From contig JAJEKB010020275.1 of the NCBI GenBank assembly GCA_022393335.1, forward strand, positions 155,745 through 219,744: a DNA stretch of 64,000 bases, in the 5' to 3' direction. Shown one piece after another: positions 46,441 through 57,929 of this stretch. The stretch is from Macrotrachela quadricornifera. Its lineage: Eukaryota > Rotifera > Eurotatoria > Philodinida > Philodinidae. Every line of letters begins with the position of its first letter. Position 1 is the stretch's first letter. A program made the position numbers and the translations under genes. The notes under the pieces were generated by a model. It made no database searches and was not told the origin of the DNA. It saw only the letters and a program-made list of their open reading frames with translations.

Positions 46441-47495
46441 ACTCTTCACGCCTTACTGTGTACTATAAAAAAAGCACAAAGATAAATTCATTGGCGATAT
46501 CAATAATTAAAGAAAAGTAAAAAAAAAAGAAACAGCCTGTTGCTGATCATTACAAACAGTCATACGTGCATAAAGAAAAATAAATCAGATAGAACATCAC
46601 ATCCATTTTATTACAGTGTATAAAGTTGCAACTAGGAAAAGGAAGAAAATATTGATTGGTCTAGTTTGTCAATGCATCTTGATTCGAGTGAATATTTGGT
46701 GTGGAAAACATTACCAAAAATACAACAAAATTTCTCTATCACAGAATTCAACTCTGATATATGAATTTAAGGTTCGTACATGCAATAGACCCTTATTCAG
46801 TTCTGAAAATACGCTTTTTAGAACCAATCATTTTTAATCGAAAATCATTTTAAAACATTTCGGTTTTAATCCTAGTCAGTTTTCTTTTGACAAAAAAATT
46901 CCATAGAACAATTTTCCTAATTTGTACTGTTCAAAATTAATCAAATCAAGAGTAAGAATCTAGTTCACTGATGTATGTAGATAATCGGATCGGCTACTGT
47001 GTTCAAACGTATCACCTATTTAAGAGAATAATAATGAAAGAATTAAATGAGTTGTGTGCATACTGAGCGAGAAAAAGTATTAACATATTAAAATTGATTT
47101 TTTAAAATAATTAATATATTATGATATGAAAGGTAACAAACATCATTTTATTTAAAAAATCTTCAGAAAAGAGCTTTAAAAAGCTCAATCGTTTCAACCG
47201 GCGTTTATTTTTTGCCAAGCCGTCAGTCACAGTCACTCCTGACAAAAAATAGGTGACATGGGCAGTATCTGCTCTTGACACAAACATCCGAAATGAAACG
47301 AGAGGTAAAGATATTTTCTTCTCTTTCTTCAATTATGGAAAAAATGAAAACTGTCAAAAAAATACGTAGTGAATGTTTGTTGCTACATTAAACTAATCAT
47401 CTTTTATTAACAAAAATAGCTGCAGTTTTCTTTTCTCTCTATCAGGAATTAATATTAAACAGAATGAAGTAACCATTGAATAATAATTATTTACC
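46441..47495. other. intergenic, nothing recognised
   Basis: AT-rich spacer between the ART/TPR pseudogene and the plus-strand GPCR. It is a divergent arrangement and probably holds the GPCR promoter. No motif is clear enough to name. Confidence 0.55.
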
Positions 47496-49130
47496 ATGAA
47501 ACTCAATTCAAGTGATCCATTATCCTATGTTGGTGAAGAAGATTCTGATGTATTGAAGATGCCATTAATCGAAAGAAATATTAAATTTTATTTCCTTCTC
47601 ATAATGGTTATTCCTTCATTGTGTTGCACATTTTTCACGTAAGTTTGAATGCCCACTCAATTACATACGAAAATCTTGCAGATGTGAGCAAATGTTTGAA
47701 TTTTTCTTAAACTTGCATGTACAACAGGGAATAATAATTTGTTACTTCGATATTAAAATGATCACTGTTCTGTATCAGAGCAAAGTTGTCAACTAGCAGT
47801 AGATTAAAAGTGAACCAGTAAGTGATATTATATATGCTACGTAGAATAAAATGTCAAGCACGAATTTTCCGCAGGTAGTTGAAAGCTGAAATTTTCTATG
47901 TGCATGTCTTTTACTGTCAAAAACCTGATTGATATAAAGATATTATTTTGATGCATTTAGAAACAATTTTGACATATTTGTAAATGTATAAATGGAAGAG
48001 TATGATTCTATGCCAATTCTTTTAGAGTTCTGATAATAAGAAAAAAGTATTTTCGGTCATTCCACCTAATTTTCATTCGAATTGATGAAGAAATGTTTTA
48101 AGAACCGATATTTTTATTTTAGTTGTCGTCATTTTAAACGGCGAAACTTGCATAATCGAATCTTTTTTCCTCTTCTTACAAACAATGCGATTATCATGAT
48201 TACTGAATTTCCTTTTACATTAATGTATCTACATAATGGATTTGTCCTTTCAAACAATATCTGTACAGGATGGATCGTAATAAATTCTTCACTTTTTCTT
48301 TCAAGTATCATTCTGATGGGATGGGCATCAGTTGAACGGTACTTATTTATATATCATGAACACTTTATTATAAGACATTATATATTGCTGCATAATGTAC
48401 CAGTTGTATGTTTCCTATTGTACTGTCAATTATTCTATGTGGGAGCGGTTGTACTACACAAATGTCAGTCAGACTATGATACATATCAATATGTTTGCGG
48501 TGGGGCATGCTATCAACAGGAATCGGTGCTTGGTCTGATCAATTGGATTGGAAATGTATTGTGTATACTGCTCTTCACTCTCATTGTTAATCTTATCTTG
48601 ATCATTCAGCATATCATGCATCGACACAAAATGAAAAGATCTATTATCACAACAGGTAGAAATCAACAATGGGTAAGAATGGTTATGAGATTTTCCACTG
48701 GCATTTGCCGTATACATCTATCATAATCGATCGTTTGATTCTATAATATTTACTAGAAATTATATTGTTTGAAATAAATTTTGTATTTCTGTTCTAGCGT
48801 CGTTCAATGAAGTTGATCATTCAATTGCTTTCAGTTTCTTTGCTCTATATGGTCGGATGGATTCCATACTCTACAATTGCACTTATTGAAATATTTGCTA
48901 ATAACCAGTTACTGGCCTATCTTCTCTCGACATATTTCACTTTTATTCCATATTTGCAGACTCTGTTATTACCTTATATTTGTGTTTTCTTTATGCCCAA
49001 AATTAAATACAAACTTTATCATGCAATCTTCTCGTTATGTTGGTGGAAAACAACCCAACGGAAAAATCAAGTGGATATTATAACTAATAAACAGTATCGT
49101 CCCATTATTAAATTCCCTTTAGTCAAATAA
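47496..49130 (+). CDS. rhodopsin-like GPCR, three exons
   Basis: Exons are 47496-47638, 48123-48672 and 48798-49130, giving 341 residues. Intron 1 (484 bp) splits an ACT codon after two bases and intron 2 (125 bp) is phase 0; both are GTAAG...TAG. The start ATG is followed by an acidic extracellular N-terminus (NSSDPLSYVGEEDSDVLKMP with an N-glycosylation site). TM1 contains PSLCCTFF, and TM2 contains NNAIIMITEFPFTLMYLHNG. TM3 ends WASVERYLFIYHEHF (ERY in the DRY position), the ECL2 cysteine lies in GGACYQQ, and TM6/7 reads YMVGWIPYSTIALIE then FIPYLQTLLLPYICVFFMPKI. This is a typical bdelloid-style orphan receptor. Without the splice joins, exon 2 ends after only a few intron codons, which supports the model. 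Confidence 0.87.
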
Positions 49131-51319
49131 TACCGGATGTTTTTGATTCTCATCAAATATATTTTTTCTTAAATATAGTTTTCATGATATCACACTATCG
49201 TCCTGAATCGTAGGAGAACATTTTCGTTGGTAGTTAGATACACAAAAATGAATGTTTTATAAAAGATGACGAGGCTAATAAATTGAATTTTCGAAAGAAG
49301 AAACGAACAGCACACTTGATTAATAAATTCATGTTCAGTTTCATAGTGAACGATGATGATTTTGGACTACAATCCACATCTGCATGATCATCAAGTTTTA
49401 CTTCTAATTTATTGTCTTCTTTCATATCTTTAACATCAACAAAAACAATTTTGACATTTCTATCTGGCTTATCAATGACCAAAGTTATTTCGTCATTTAA
49501 AACTTTTTACATTGTTCGTTATTTGGCGAGTATCTGTTCTTGACTCATAAGCATCAAAATTCCTTGGTTCCTTTCGATGATGATTGTGAAGGATGAGAGT
49601 ATTAGTAAACTCTTGTAAATATAACATTGATTTTATAGCGTCTTCGTACATTTTGAAAAAATTTGTATTCATCATTTACTTTCTATACACTGATTTCTTC
49701 CGCATAATTAAACAAATTTATAACAAAAAATCTTAAACAAACTGTATAAGTGGTTCTTTAGATGAGCTGCAGAGGGTCGAATCAGTATAATGTCGTTGAT
49801 GATAGATGAATTGATTCTAGTTCTTCTCTCACTTATAATGACATCGGCTGAACTAGATACACATTCTACCATAGCAGACGAGGCAATTATAGAAATTTTT
49901 TTTTTCTAATTTTTACATATTGGGTAATGTATGCTATTACTCCTTCAGAACCACAGGAACTTATCATTGCAATCGTTGGAAAATGCACCTTAATCGAACT
50001 TCTTGTGATATGCACATCAGAAATTTGAGCATTTCAAGTAAGAAAGTCATACGCTATGAACAAAACCTAAGGTCTGTGCATGTCAAGAAGACGAAAAAAG
50101 TTCATCTAGAGTGTGTTCTGTTATTTTGAACTGCAGATAAGTTTTATCATCGAGTTATGTTGTGCGGTACTTGAATTTCTTGTGAATCTAATTAGTAAGA
50201 AATCAGCAAATCAGCACACAAACTATTTGGTATTGATATTTTAAGTATCTATACAATAATATTTACAAAATATATAATTATAAGAATAACAGCTTCATAC
50301 AAACATAATGTGGTGATTCTTTGTATTGTTCTTGGTTCGAAAGATTAAATGTATCTTATAGATTCGCGTAAACTCGTTTAAATTCAAATGTAAGAAATAT
50401 TCGGTTGCTATTGGAACAAACAATTGTCTTGGATACCTGCTAAGCATGATATATCCCTTGAAATACTGAAAGTTGATACATTCATTCCCAGTAGACTTTT
50501 GGCTAGTATGGTATCCAATGTATGTGTATTTTCCTATAGCATTCTTCTATTCCGTCGATGTACGAAATATTTTAGAAGCTACGATTGCTTTTCAACCTTA
50601 AATTCTTGGATGAAGATATGCTATTTCACCGTGTATAGAGTATTGTAATAAAGTCAACTACATTTGTCTACGAGAATGTCTACATTTTCTCTTAAGAAAA
50701 CTAAATTAAATTAAAACAAAAACAAACCATTTGTATGATGTAAATTTTTTTCTTTTTTTGTTAACTGTAATTGGAAATAAACGATTGGAGCACCTATAAA
50801 ATGGTGGCTTTTGCTGTCTGGTTTTCAATAATTTTTTAGTACTCCATTTTTTATTTTACTGTTTCTCTCATTTCTATGTTTTTTGACTATATTGGAAATA
50901 TTTACCGACAACCAAAACAATTTCATCGAGTGTTCTATTCGATTATAACTTCGATGATCCAGGATGCATCTAGCTGATAGTTATTCATTATTTCCTTTCG
51001 ATAACATTCGTTCTCTACAAATTTCAATCATCTATCATTGAGCTATGTTCCTATGCTTCTATTATTCGTGTAGCAATTCAATGAAGTTAAGAATCTATTC
51101 TAGACTCCGTTAGATCAATATTACTTGATTCCTTCTTTAAATCAGAAGCCTTTAATAGACAATTTTTTTAATCAATTTAGTGATTTTTTTTTTGCCATTT
51201 TGTATTTCAGTTACTGTAATATGGCCATCATTTTTTGCGTGTGAGAAAAATAACAACTGTTATATCCAAATCGAACGATTCATTTATCATTCGAGCATAT
51301 TCATTTCTTTCGTTTCATC
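49131..51319. other. intergenic with one small candidate frame
   Basis: Holds a possible small secreted protein at 49790-50129 (separate entry) and two short minus-strand frames near 49234-49675 rich in charged residues, which I cannot connect into a gene. The remainder, 50130-51319, shows nothing recognisable. Confidence 0.45.
49790..50129 (+). other. possible small secreted protein, interrupted at a T-run
   Basis: An ATG at 49790 opens 39 codons starting with a signal-peptide-like MSLMIDELILVLLSLIMTSA and stops at 49907, right after a run of ten T. In the next frame the sequence stays open from the T-run to 50129 and has spaced cysteines (GNVCYYSF, TYHCNRW, RTSCDM). One inserted or deleted T would join the two parts. 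It could be an assembly or homopolymer error, a young pseudogene, or chance. Family unknown. Confidence 0.3.
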
Positions 51320-51637
51320 ATGAAGAATCTACTTGTTATAGTCACTATTGCAATTGGTCTTGTATTTGCTATTCAGGCCATTCCAACTCGTCGAGAAACG
51401 GACAACATACCATGTGAACAACAAATGTGTCTCAACGACATGTCAATCTGCATATGTGGTTCAACATTAACACCGGATGATCCATGTGGATGTCCATTTC
51501 GATGTACACAATGTTCGTTTGAATATATACCAAATTTCAACTTCAATTTTACTGGCATTATCTTTCCACAAATCGATTGGTCCAATTTTGTTCTCGATTT
51601 TTCGAATTTGAATCTGAATCTTGGCAAGAAAAAATAA
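51320..51637 (+). CDS. small secreted eight-cysteine protein
   Basis: 105 residues in one exon. The signal peptide is at about 1-20 (MKNLLVIVTIAIGLVFAIQA). A compact domain has cysteines at 32, 37, 44, 46, 56, 58, 62 and 65 (CICGSTLTPDDPCGCPFRC in its centre), then an Asn/Phe-rich tail (NFNFNFTG, NLNLNLGKKK) ending in lysines. The even cysteine number and signal peptide point to a disulfide-bonded extracellular protein. The pattern resembles small protease-inhibitor or antistasin-type modules and the protein at 54590, but function is not established. Confidence 0.7.
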   Translation: MKNLLVIVTIAIGLVFAIQAIPTRRETDNIPCEQQMCLNDMSICICGSTLTPDDPCGCPFRCTQCSFEYIPNFNFNFTGIIFPQIDWSNFVLDFSNLNLNLGKKK

Positions 51638-53329
51638 ATTTCTAGGACCTGTTCTTACCATTGATATCCACCAATAAATGATATAACTTGTTGTTGAATC
51701 TATTCTTTTATAGGCTTTTTAAGAAAGTTTTTCCAGGAAAAAACCAATCTCCGACAGAATTTTCGTTTCGATAATCATTGTCTCCAATTATTCTCGAACA
51801 TGATTGCTCTCCTCTTCAAATTGGATCAAACTGACATGGAATAAGTGAATACACGATTTCGTGCGATTGAGAGTTAAATCGAATTGAGTTGCTGATTAAT
51901 AGAGAAACTCAGTTTGGACTCGGTCTGAATTAGATCAGTACGATACGTTGAATTTGCTAAAAGTCTTGAGCAAGGACAGTACGAAGAAGTTAGGTCAAGA
52001 GAGGAGTAGTAGCATGGTTAAATTCCTTTGAGTTATTCCTGAATTTTAATAAATTTTCAAAAATAAAATTCAAACATTGATCAGTATCCAAACGTAATTT
52101 TATTCATTTTCTATTTCGAATAGTGATGTAGAAGAAAATGACGATAAGTTTATTGATTAATTTATTATTTTAAAGATTCTTTCGCAGATGAAAATGGAGT
52201 TCAACATATTGATTCATTACCCAACTATGATGAGTAATATTATAATACTTGCTTTGCGTTTTTCATGGACCTATCTCTTAACAATGCATATCGCATAACT
52301 TTTGATCAAATTATAATTCAAAAAGTTCAATCTCTCCTATTTCAGCATCGTCCGGTGTTTGTTTACATACACCATAGCGACAAAAATCAATTTAGGAAAA
52401 TATTATGTAAAATCGTGTTTTACTCAAACATGATTATCGATTATTTAAATGTATATTTATATGTTGTTTAACCATATAATATAACTTCTGAATGATGAAG
52501 ACAGATTAGAACTGTTTCTGATTAAAACAGTTGTAAAATGGATCTATAAAGCAATAAAACAGACCGTAGATCTCTAGACTTTTTCATCAACTGATGACTA
52601 GTTCTCATGTTCCTTCATTGAAAACGTATATAAACCGTTTGAGAGCACTCTCTTCATAATGGTTTTTATTTACTGATCAGCGTCCAATAAAATTAAACTT
52701 CAAGCAAAATTCTTTCCCACGGTTATACAGCCGATCGTATTACGTCTATAACCATTGTTTCGGCGTATTCAAACTGACGTTCGTATCATATACGTATAAA
52801 TCACTTAAGCCTGATATGATAAAAAGGCAAGCTGAACATGATTGTCATCCACGTATAAGTTAAAAAGTTTGATAAAAAGATGTATCCGAATAGAATGTGC
52901 TATTTACCTAATCTAACAGATGCAAAACATAACAGCATCTTGTTGAAAAATATTATTTAATTTTCTGAGCTATTCGATGATTATTTTCCCAGTTAAGATA
53001 AACGTGTAACAATACATTTTAATATATACAACCTACACCTATGATGTTTTGATAACTCAACTTTCCACACATTCTATATAGACTAATTACATCTAAAAAC
53101 TTAGCTCAAATTTAGAAACCGTCGTTTTTCCTTCTCCAGTACAGAACAGCACCTAGTGGTATGATGAAGAAGCAGGAGCATATGAGTGAGTTTTTGCTAC
53201 ATTTTGCTTCTTGTTACACGATGTACATGATTACTTCTTATCTCTTCTCTGCATATGTAAGTGCAACTTAGAACTACCTTTTTTCTTTTCTTTACCATGT
53301 AAGATGTGTGATAAGTTGTCTAAAATGGA
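51638..53329. other. intergenic, nothing recognised
   Basis: AT-rich sequence between the secreted protein gene and a frameshifted frame at 53330. A polyadenylation-like AATAAA lies soon after 51637. I recognise nothing else. Confidence 0.5.
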
Positions 53330-53641
53330 GTGCCATTTGATCAGATTTGTGACTACAATTTAAATCCTTTCTTCATCAAACAAGTTTACGAATTGTTTCG
53401 TGATTTTGCAATGATGAAAGAAAAGAGGAAATTTGCGGTATATAGTATACTTGACCATCAATTTCTGGATGGGATCGAGCCGGCTGACTATATTTACGTC
53501 AGTTCGTTCATCCATCTCTTCGACCTTGGGATACTATTGGTGGCAAAATTATGCGGTACTCAACAGACAGCTTCACACGTATGTGGGATGATGCTACGGG
53601 CAACGAATGGCAGGTAGAAAGTGCCACACTACAAACAATAA
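53330..53641 (+). pseudogene. frameshifted coding fragment of unknown family
   Basis: An ATG-led frame of 95 codons (53330-53617) reads sensibly to about IEPADYIYVSSF. A neighbouring frame then gives a more protein-like continuation (RPWDTIGGKIMRY, RMWDDATGNEWQVES) up to a TAG ending about 53666. The second half is clearly richer in G and C than its surroundings, as coding sequence is here. A single indel near 53505-53515 would explain the switch. I do not recognise the family. Confidence 0.35.
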
Positions 53642-54589
53642 ATGGTACAAATGATTTTCATTAGAGGCTTGTTTTTGTCGTTAGGAAAGAAGGAAGGCAA
53701 TAATCAATTTTAATAAAATGCTTACATTAATATAAAAATTATTTTTCAAAGATAAATACATGATCAAAATATATGATTTGATTGCATAGATAATGTGTAA
53801 GGTATAACCAATAACCCATTTTTTCATTTTGTCTTCTCAACATCTAGCAGATTTTATTGAAAAATTTATGTACACCCATTTTTCATGTTCTTTGTTGAGA
53901 CCTATTATTCAACAATTAAAAATGTTTGATTAATTTTTAAAAAATTCTTTGTTTTATTTTTTTAATCATTTTCATATAAATCCTTTTTTATAGCCAGAAA
54001 TGAAATTATATCATGTCCCTTTTTATTATGACTTCGATTTATTATTCAGTATTTTATTGCAATATTGAGTAGAAATAAGATATATTTTAATAGTGGTGCA
54101 TTGTCGATGAACATACCAGCACGATCAAAAAAATGGTTCCCAAGATCCATTAGAGATAATGTAGCTCATTTTTTTTCCTGTTTCTGTGGAGAAAACAATT
54201 CAGGTGCTACTGACATCCGTCGATTTGTCGTGCTCTAAACAAAGATGGACGGCGCAGAAAAAGAGATACATTGCCATCCTCTATCTCGTCCAAAATCGAT
54301 TTTCAAAGATTCAATCTTCACATAATTTGCAGCATACCTCGATAACTACTATCTCATCTTGAGGAATAGGATGAGGGTGGGTGTGAACAGCTACCCTTAT
54401 CGATTTTGTCCTTGCGGAAAGACTCAACATATTCGAATTAAATGTTAAATCAGATCAAAATCAATTCAGTTGGATGATTATAAATTATCTTTTCAAATCA
54501 AATTAGCTTCGTATAAAATAGCTGAATATTCTTTTTTTCTTAAACTATATTTATCAATTATTTAATCGAAACAGAAATTAAACTATTGC
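53642..54589. other. intergenic, nothing recognised
   Basis: AT-rich. No gene, RNA or repeat is recognised. Confidence 0.55.
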
Positions 54590-54844
54590 TCAAATGTCAC
54601 CAAATCCACTACCATCACATGGACGACAATTGCAGGTATCACATCCACGATGATCACGATAGCTACCACAAAAACATGGCTTGTTGCATAGCATTGGACG
54701 ACAGAGTGAATTTGATAATCGAAAATTGTTTGTTAATGAAATAGCACGGCTTTGTTCTTTAATAGATGCAGCAGGATTGGCTGAAAGCAAAAGAGTATTA
54801 CAGAGAAGAACAGAAATAAGGATAGCAATGATTTGATTAGTCAT
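54590..54844 (-). CDS. small secreted cysteine-rich protein, antistasin-like
   Basis: 84 residues in one exon. The signal peptide is at about 1-22 (MTNQIIAILISVLLCNTLLL). Eight cysteines at 48, 53, 57, 59, 68, 71, 73 and 76 lie in CRPMLCNKPCFCGSYRDHRG followed by CDTCNCRPC. The D..GC..C.C arrangement is that of antistasin-type serine protease inhibitor modules, though the module is short and has an extra cysteine pair. It is probably an extracellular inhibitor or defence-type peptide. The plus-strand gene at 51320 has a comparable eight-cysteine layout. Confidence 0.68.
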   Translation of the reverse strand: MTNQIIAILISVLLCNTLLLSANPAASIKEQSRAISLTNNFRLSNSLCRPMLCNKPCFCGSYRDHRGCDTCNCRPCDGSGFGDI

Positions 54845-56409
54845 GGTAAAAATAGCTTCTTGTAAATTTTCAAGAACAATTGGATATTTTGATGCATTTA
54901 ATATTAGTATTTAAAGGATTGATAAGCATAACAAATCGATTCATCTGACAATTTTCTCATGCTCTGATATCTCTAGGTATCTTATTGATACTTTAATCGA
55001 AAGAAAAAAATATCGTAAGTAGTAAATTGATATTATTCGGTTTAACTTTGTCCTTAACGTCCATTTTTAAGCACTGATTTAATCATAAGAAGCCTGAAAA
55101 AAAGATAGATAATGTCGCAAGCGTTTTAGTATTCAGACGCAGCTCTAACTAAAACAAAATTCTGGCATTGAGTATTACAGCGTGAATGATACCAAATATA
55201 AAGAATGTCTTATACGTTTTAAACGTTAATAGAAACTAGTTTATATGTAGACAAGTATTTATATAATTTATTGCTACCCTATTCATTTAAGACACTGGTC
55301 TGCTGATGATAAGAGTATATGAAGTTGCAACGCGATAAAAATCCTTGTCCAATTTATGGAAAAAATTGTTTATGGTAGAGTTGATTACGCTCCTAAAGTG
55401 ATTTGACACTCATTTGATCTGCAAAATTTAACATGAAATTACGATGAATGATTTCTCAAATACGTCTTAATCATCCTAAAAACTTAGATTAAAACACATA
55501 TCTCGTTTTAGTAATAATGAACTTGAAACAAATGCAGTTTATTCGATTTGTTTTGATGAATTCTCTTTTAATTTGGACTGGTTTATATATTTAAATTTCT
55601 TTTTTATTACGTTTTTGAATGATCTTCAATCATGGTTCATGTCGAGTGAATTAACAGTATTGCTCTCTTATATTATGAAAGAAAACCAACCATATTTAAG
55701 TTGACATTGAGAATATGTCACAAAATCTAGAAAACAAAAAATCTAAAAATGGAAAAATTTAGAAAATCACAAATCCAGAATAAGACATCGATAAGAGTTT
55801 CATACAATAGAATTAGTTTATTTTATAAAGAGAAGACACAACAAACACTATATAAGAAACAATAAACGTTCAGTTTTTGATAGCTATCAGCATTGAGAGG
55901 CCTACGAGGTGCTCTGTTCGATCGATATAAATGTTAGTGATCTGATGATAATAATAACTATACATATATATATATATAAACAACGGGTTGTATAAGAGAC
56001 AAAGAACCATCTACAAATACTATCGCCGTCGATTTATCAATTAGTCATGCATTGTTGTTGGACGGATAAGTACAATAGTAATTGATTAAAGAGATACCAA
56101 ATGATGCCCCACCCTTAAAGTTCAATGAAAATGGAAAGATAGATCGAGATTATATCGAAGGATGAGACGCAAAAGTTAGAACACACTTAACTTTGATAGA
56201 TTAATGAATTTTCTAGATTTTTCGACGTTACCGCAAAAATGTTAGCTGTATTATATATAAAAAGAACTTTGCCGGATAATCAGGAAAACGAAGCACTTAA
56301 AACAACCCATTTTAAGAATGGCGATCAGATTGGTTTTGTTTACTTTGTTTTCCGTTATAAAATTTTGTTAGTAATTTTTCAGAATTTATCATGTGTTTAA
56401 GGTCAATGT
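54845..56409. other. intergenic, nothing recognised
   Basis: AT-rich, with a short AT dinucleotide run near 55963-55979. No gene is seen up to the tRNA. Confidence 0.55.
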
Positions 56410-56481
56410 GCCTCTATAGCTCAGTGGTAGAGCGCCAGTCTTGTAAACTGGAGGTCCGTAGTTCGATCCTGCGTGGAGGCA
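56410..56481 (+). tRNA. tRNA-Thr (anticodon UGU)
   Basis: A 72-base cloverleaf folds by eye. The acceptor stem is GCCTCTA with TGGAGGC, with discriminator A. The D arm is around TAGCTCAGTGGTAGAGC. The anticodon stem CCAGT/ACTGG holds the loop CTTGTAA with anticodon TGT, reading ACA threonine codons. The T arm CGTAG-TTCGATC-CTGCG carries the B box (GTTCGATCC). No intron. It is followed within a few bases by a T-run suitable as an RNA polymerase III terminator. Confidence 0.97.
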
Positions 56482-56484
56482 TTC

Positions 56485-56494
56485 ACTTTTTTTT
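56485..56494 (+). terminator. RNA polymerase III terminator of tRNA-Thr
   Basis: A run of nine or so T residues begins a few bases after the mature tRNA 3' end, as is usual for polymerase III genes. Confidence 0.8.
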
Positions 56495-56917
56495 TATTTT
56501 GAAAATCATTGATATTTATATTTAATTCAAACAGCTATATTACATTAGTTAATTCTTTTATTTTATTTTTCGTTTGTTAAAAAAGATTAATTCTATTCGA
56601 TAAAATTCTCTAGAGTGACTTCAAAACAAAGCAAAATGAAATAATAATAATAATAAAAATAATGAGAGAAATAGTAAATATCAAATATATAGATAACTTT
56701 TCCTTTTTCTTCATAATCGGCAATAAATTATTCTTATTTGAAAAGAATCGATAAAGTTATTTAGAATAAATCTTCAAGTGATATTGATGTTCTAATAAAA
56801 AATATTTTAATGATACAAACAATTTGTTTATTAATACATTCAAGAAGTGACATATATATAAAGAAGAAAGTAAAAAAGCTAAAGGTAATGTTTTATTTAA
56901 TTTTCTTCTGGTCGAGT
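56495..56917. other. intergenic, nothing recognised
   Basis: Very AT-rich spacer between the tRNA and the transporter pseudogene, with a short TAA/AAT microsatellite near 56641-56660. Confidence 0.55.
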
Positions 56918-57480
56918 CTAAACTCCAAGTGGTAAAATAGTCTTTTTCCAACCATTAAAGTTTCCAATAATTAATAATAAAAATGTTAAATTAAGGACTG
57001 AAAATAAAATAAATAAAAGTCTTGATATTTTAAAGGCAGCAACATTCATACCAAGTATAAATATAAACCATGATAATAAAAATATCTCAGTAGCTTTTTC
57101 TACCTTTATCAGTACTTGATATTGTTGGAACAATTAAATGAGCATATAAGCAGCAGATGACATGCAAAAAGCTTCATAACTTGTAAATACAGTTGTACCA
57201 AATGTGTCATTCGAAATTCCCACATTCCAGCTGCAAACAGTGCTATACCACTATAAAATAATGTAAATGCAGCAAGGCCAAATGGATCAGGATTTCCAAG
57301 AGCTGATGGTACTGAAATCATTGGAGAAAACCCACTTATACAATCTTATAATGCCTGAAATTATTCATTTGATAAACTTGGTATATCCAAATCTGAAAAA
57401 AGACTTGAACCTTTTTCAGGAATCATGTTAATTACTGTTGGAAATATCTTTGATTATCCATTTACTAAATCATTTGCCAT
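56918..57480 (-). pseudogene. acetate/succinate transporter (GPR1/FUN34/YaaH family) pseudogene
   Basis: The minus strand carries the family signature GNPDPFGLAAFTLFYSG (the NPAPLGL motif) at about 57300. The following helix continues in a shifted frame (DTFGTTVFTSYEAF). The last helices remain open: TEIFLLSWFIFILGMNVAAF and LFILFSVLNLTFLLLIIGNF. An N-terminal piece starts with an ATG at 57480 and already contains a stop. One frameshift after WEF and at least two in-frame stops break the gene. Intact members are six-helix membrane proteins that carry acetate or succinate. The family is common in bacteria, archaea and fungi and not normally found in animals, so this is probably a decayed transferred gene. 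Confidence 0.82.
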
Positions 57481-57929
57481 TATCTTTTCTTATTTAATCG
57501 ATACAATGAAGAATAGATATATTTGAATGAATATTTTATCAAAAACTATCGATATTTATATCATTATATGAAGCATACGAGATCCTCAAAATAAACTGTG
57601 TTAGACGAAACGGGTGAATAAACAGCATATATTTTGTATCTTCAGGTTAATAAAGACAAATAAATATGTTTCTCTTTTTATCTATCTATACATATATTTA
57701 TTTTCAATCATGCTTTAAACTTTTATTTAACATGAAAAAATTTCATTGTTCCAATTCTATCTAGTTCAATTAATCAAAATCAATTTTCTGAACAAAAATC
57801 AAAGTTAAAAATAATGACAAGAAAAAAATATAAAGAGCAGATATACCGATAGAAGGCTAGGACGAAACAAGTGTAAAAGTTAGAAGCACCGATGATGATT
57901 TGTTTCGTACATTTGAGAGATGGTGTGAT
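57481..57929. other. intergenic, nothing recognised
   Basis: AT-rich sequence between the transporter relic and a hAT element. Confidence 0.55.
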
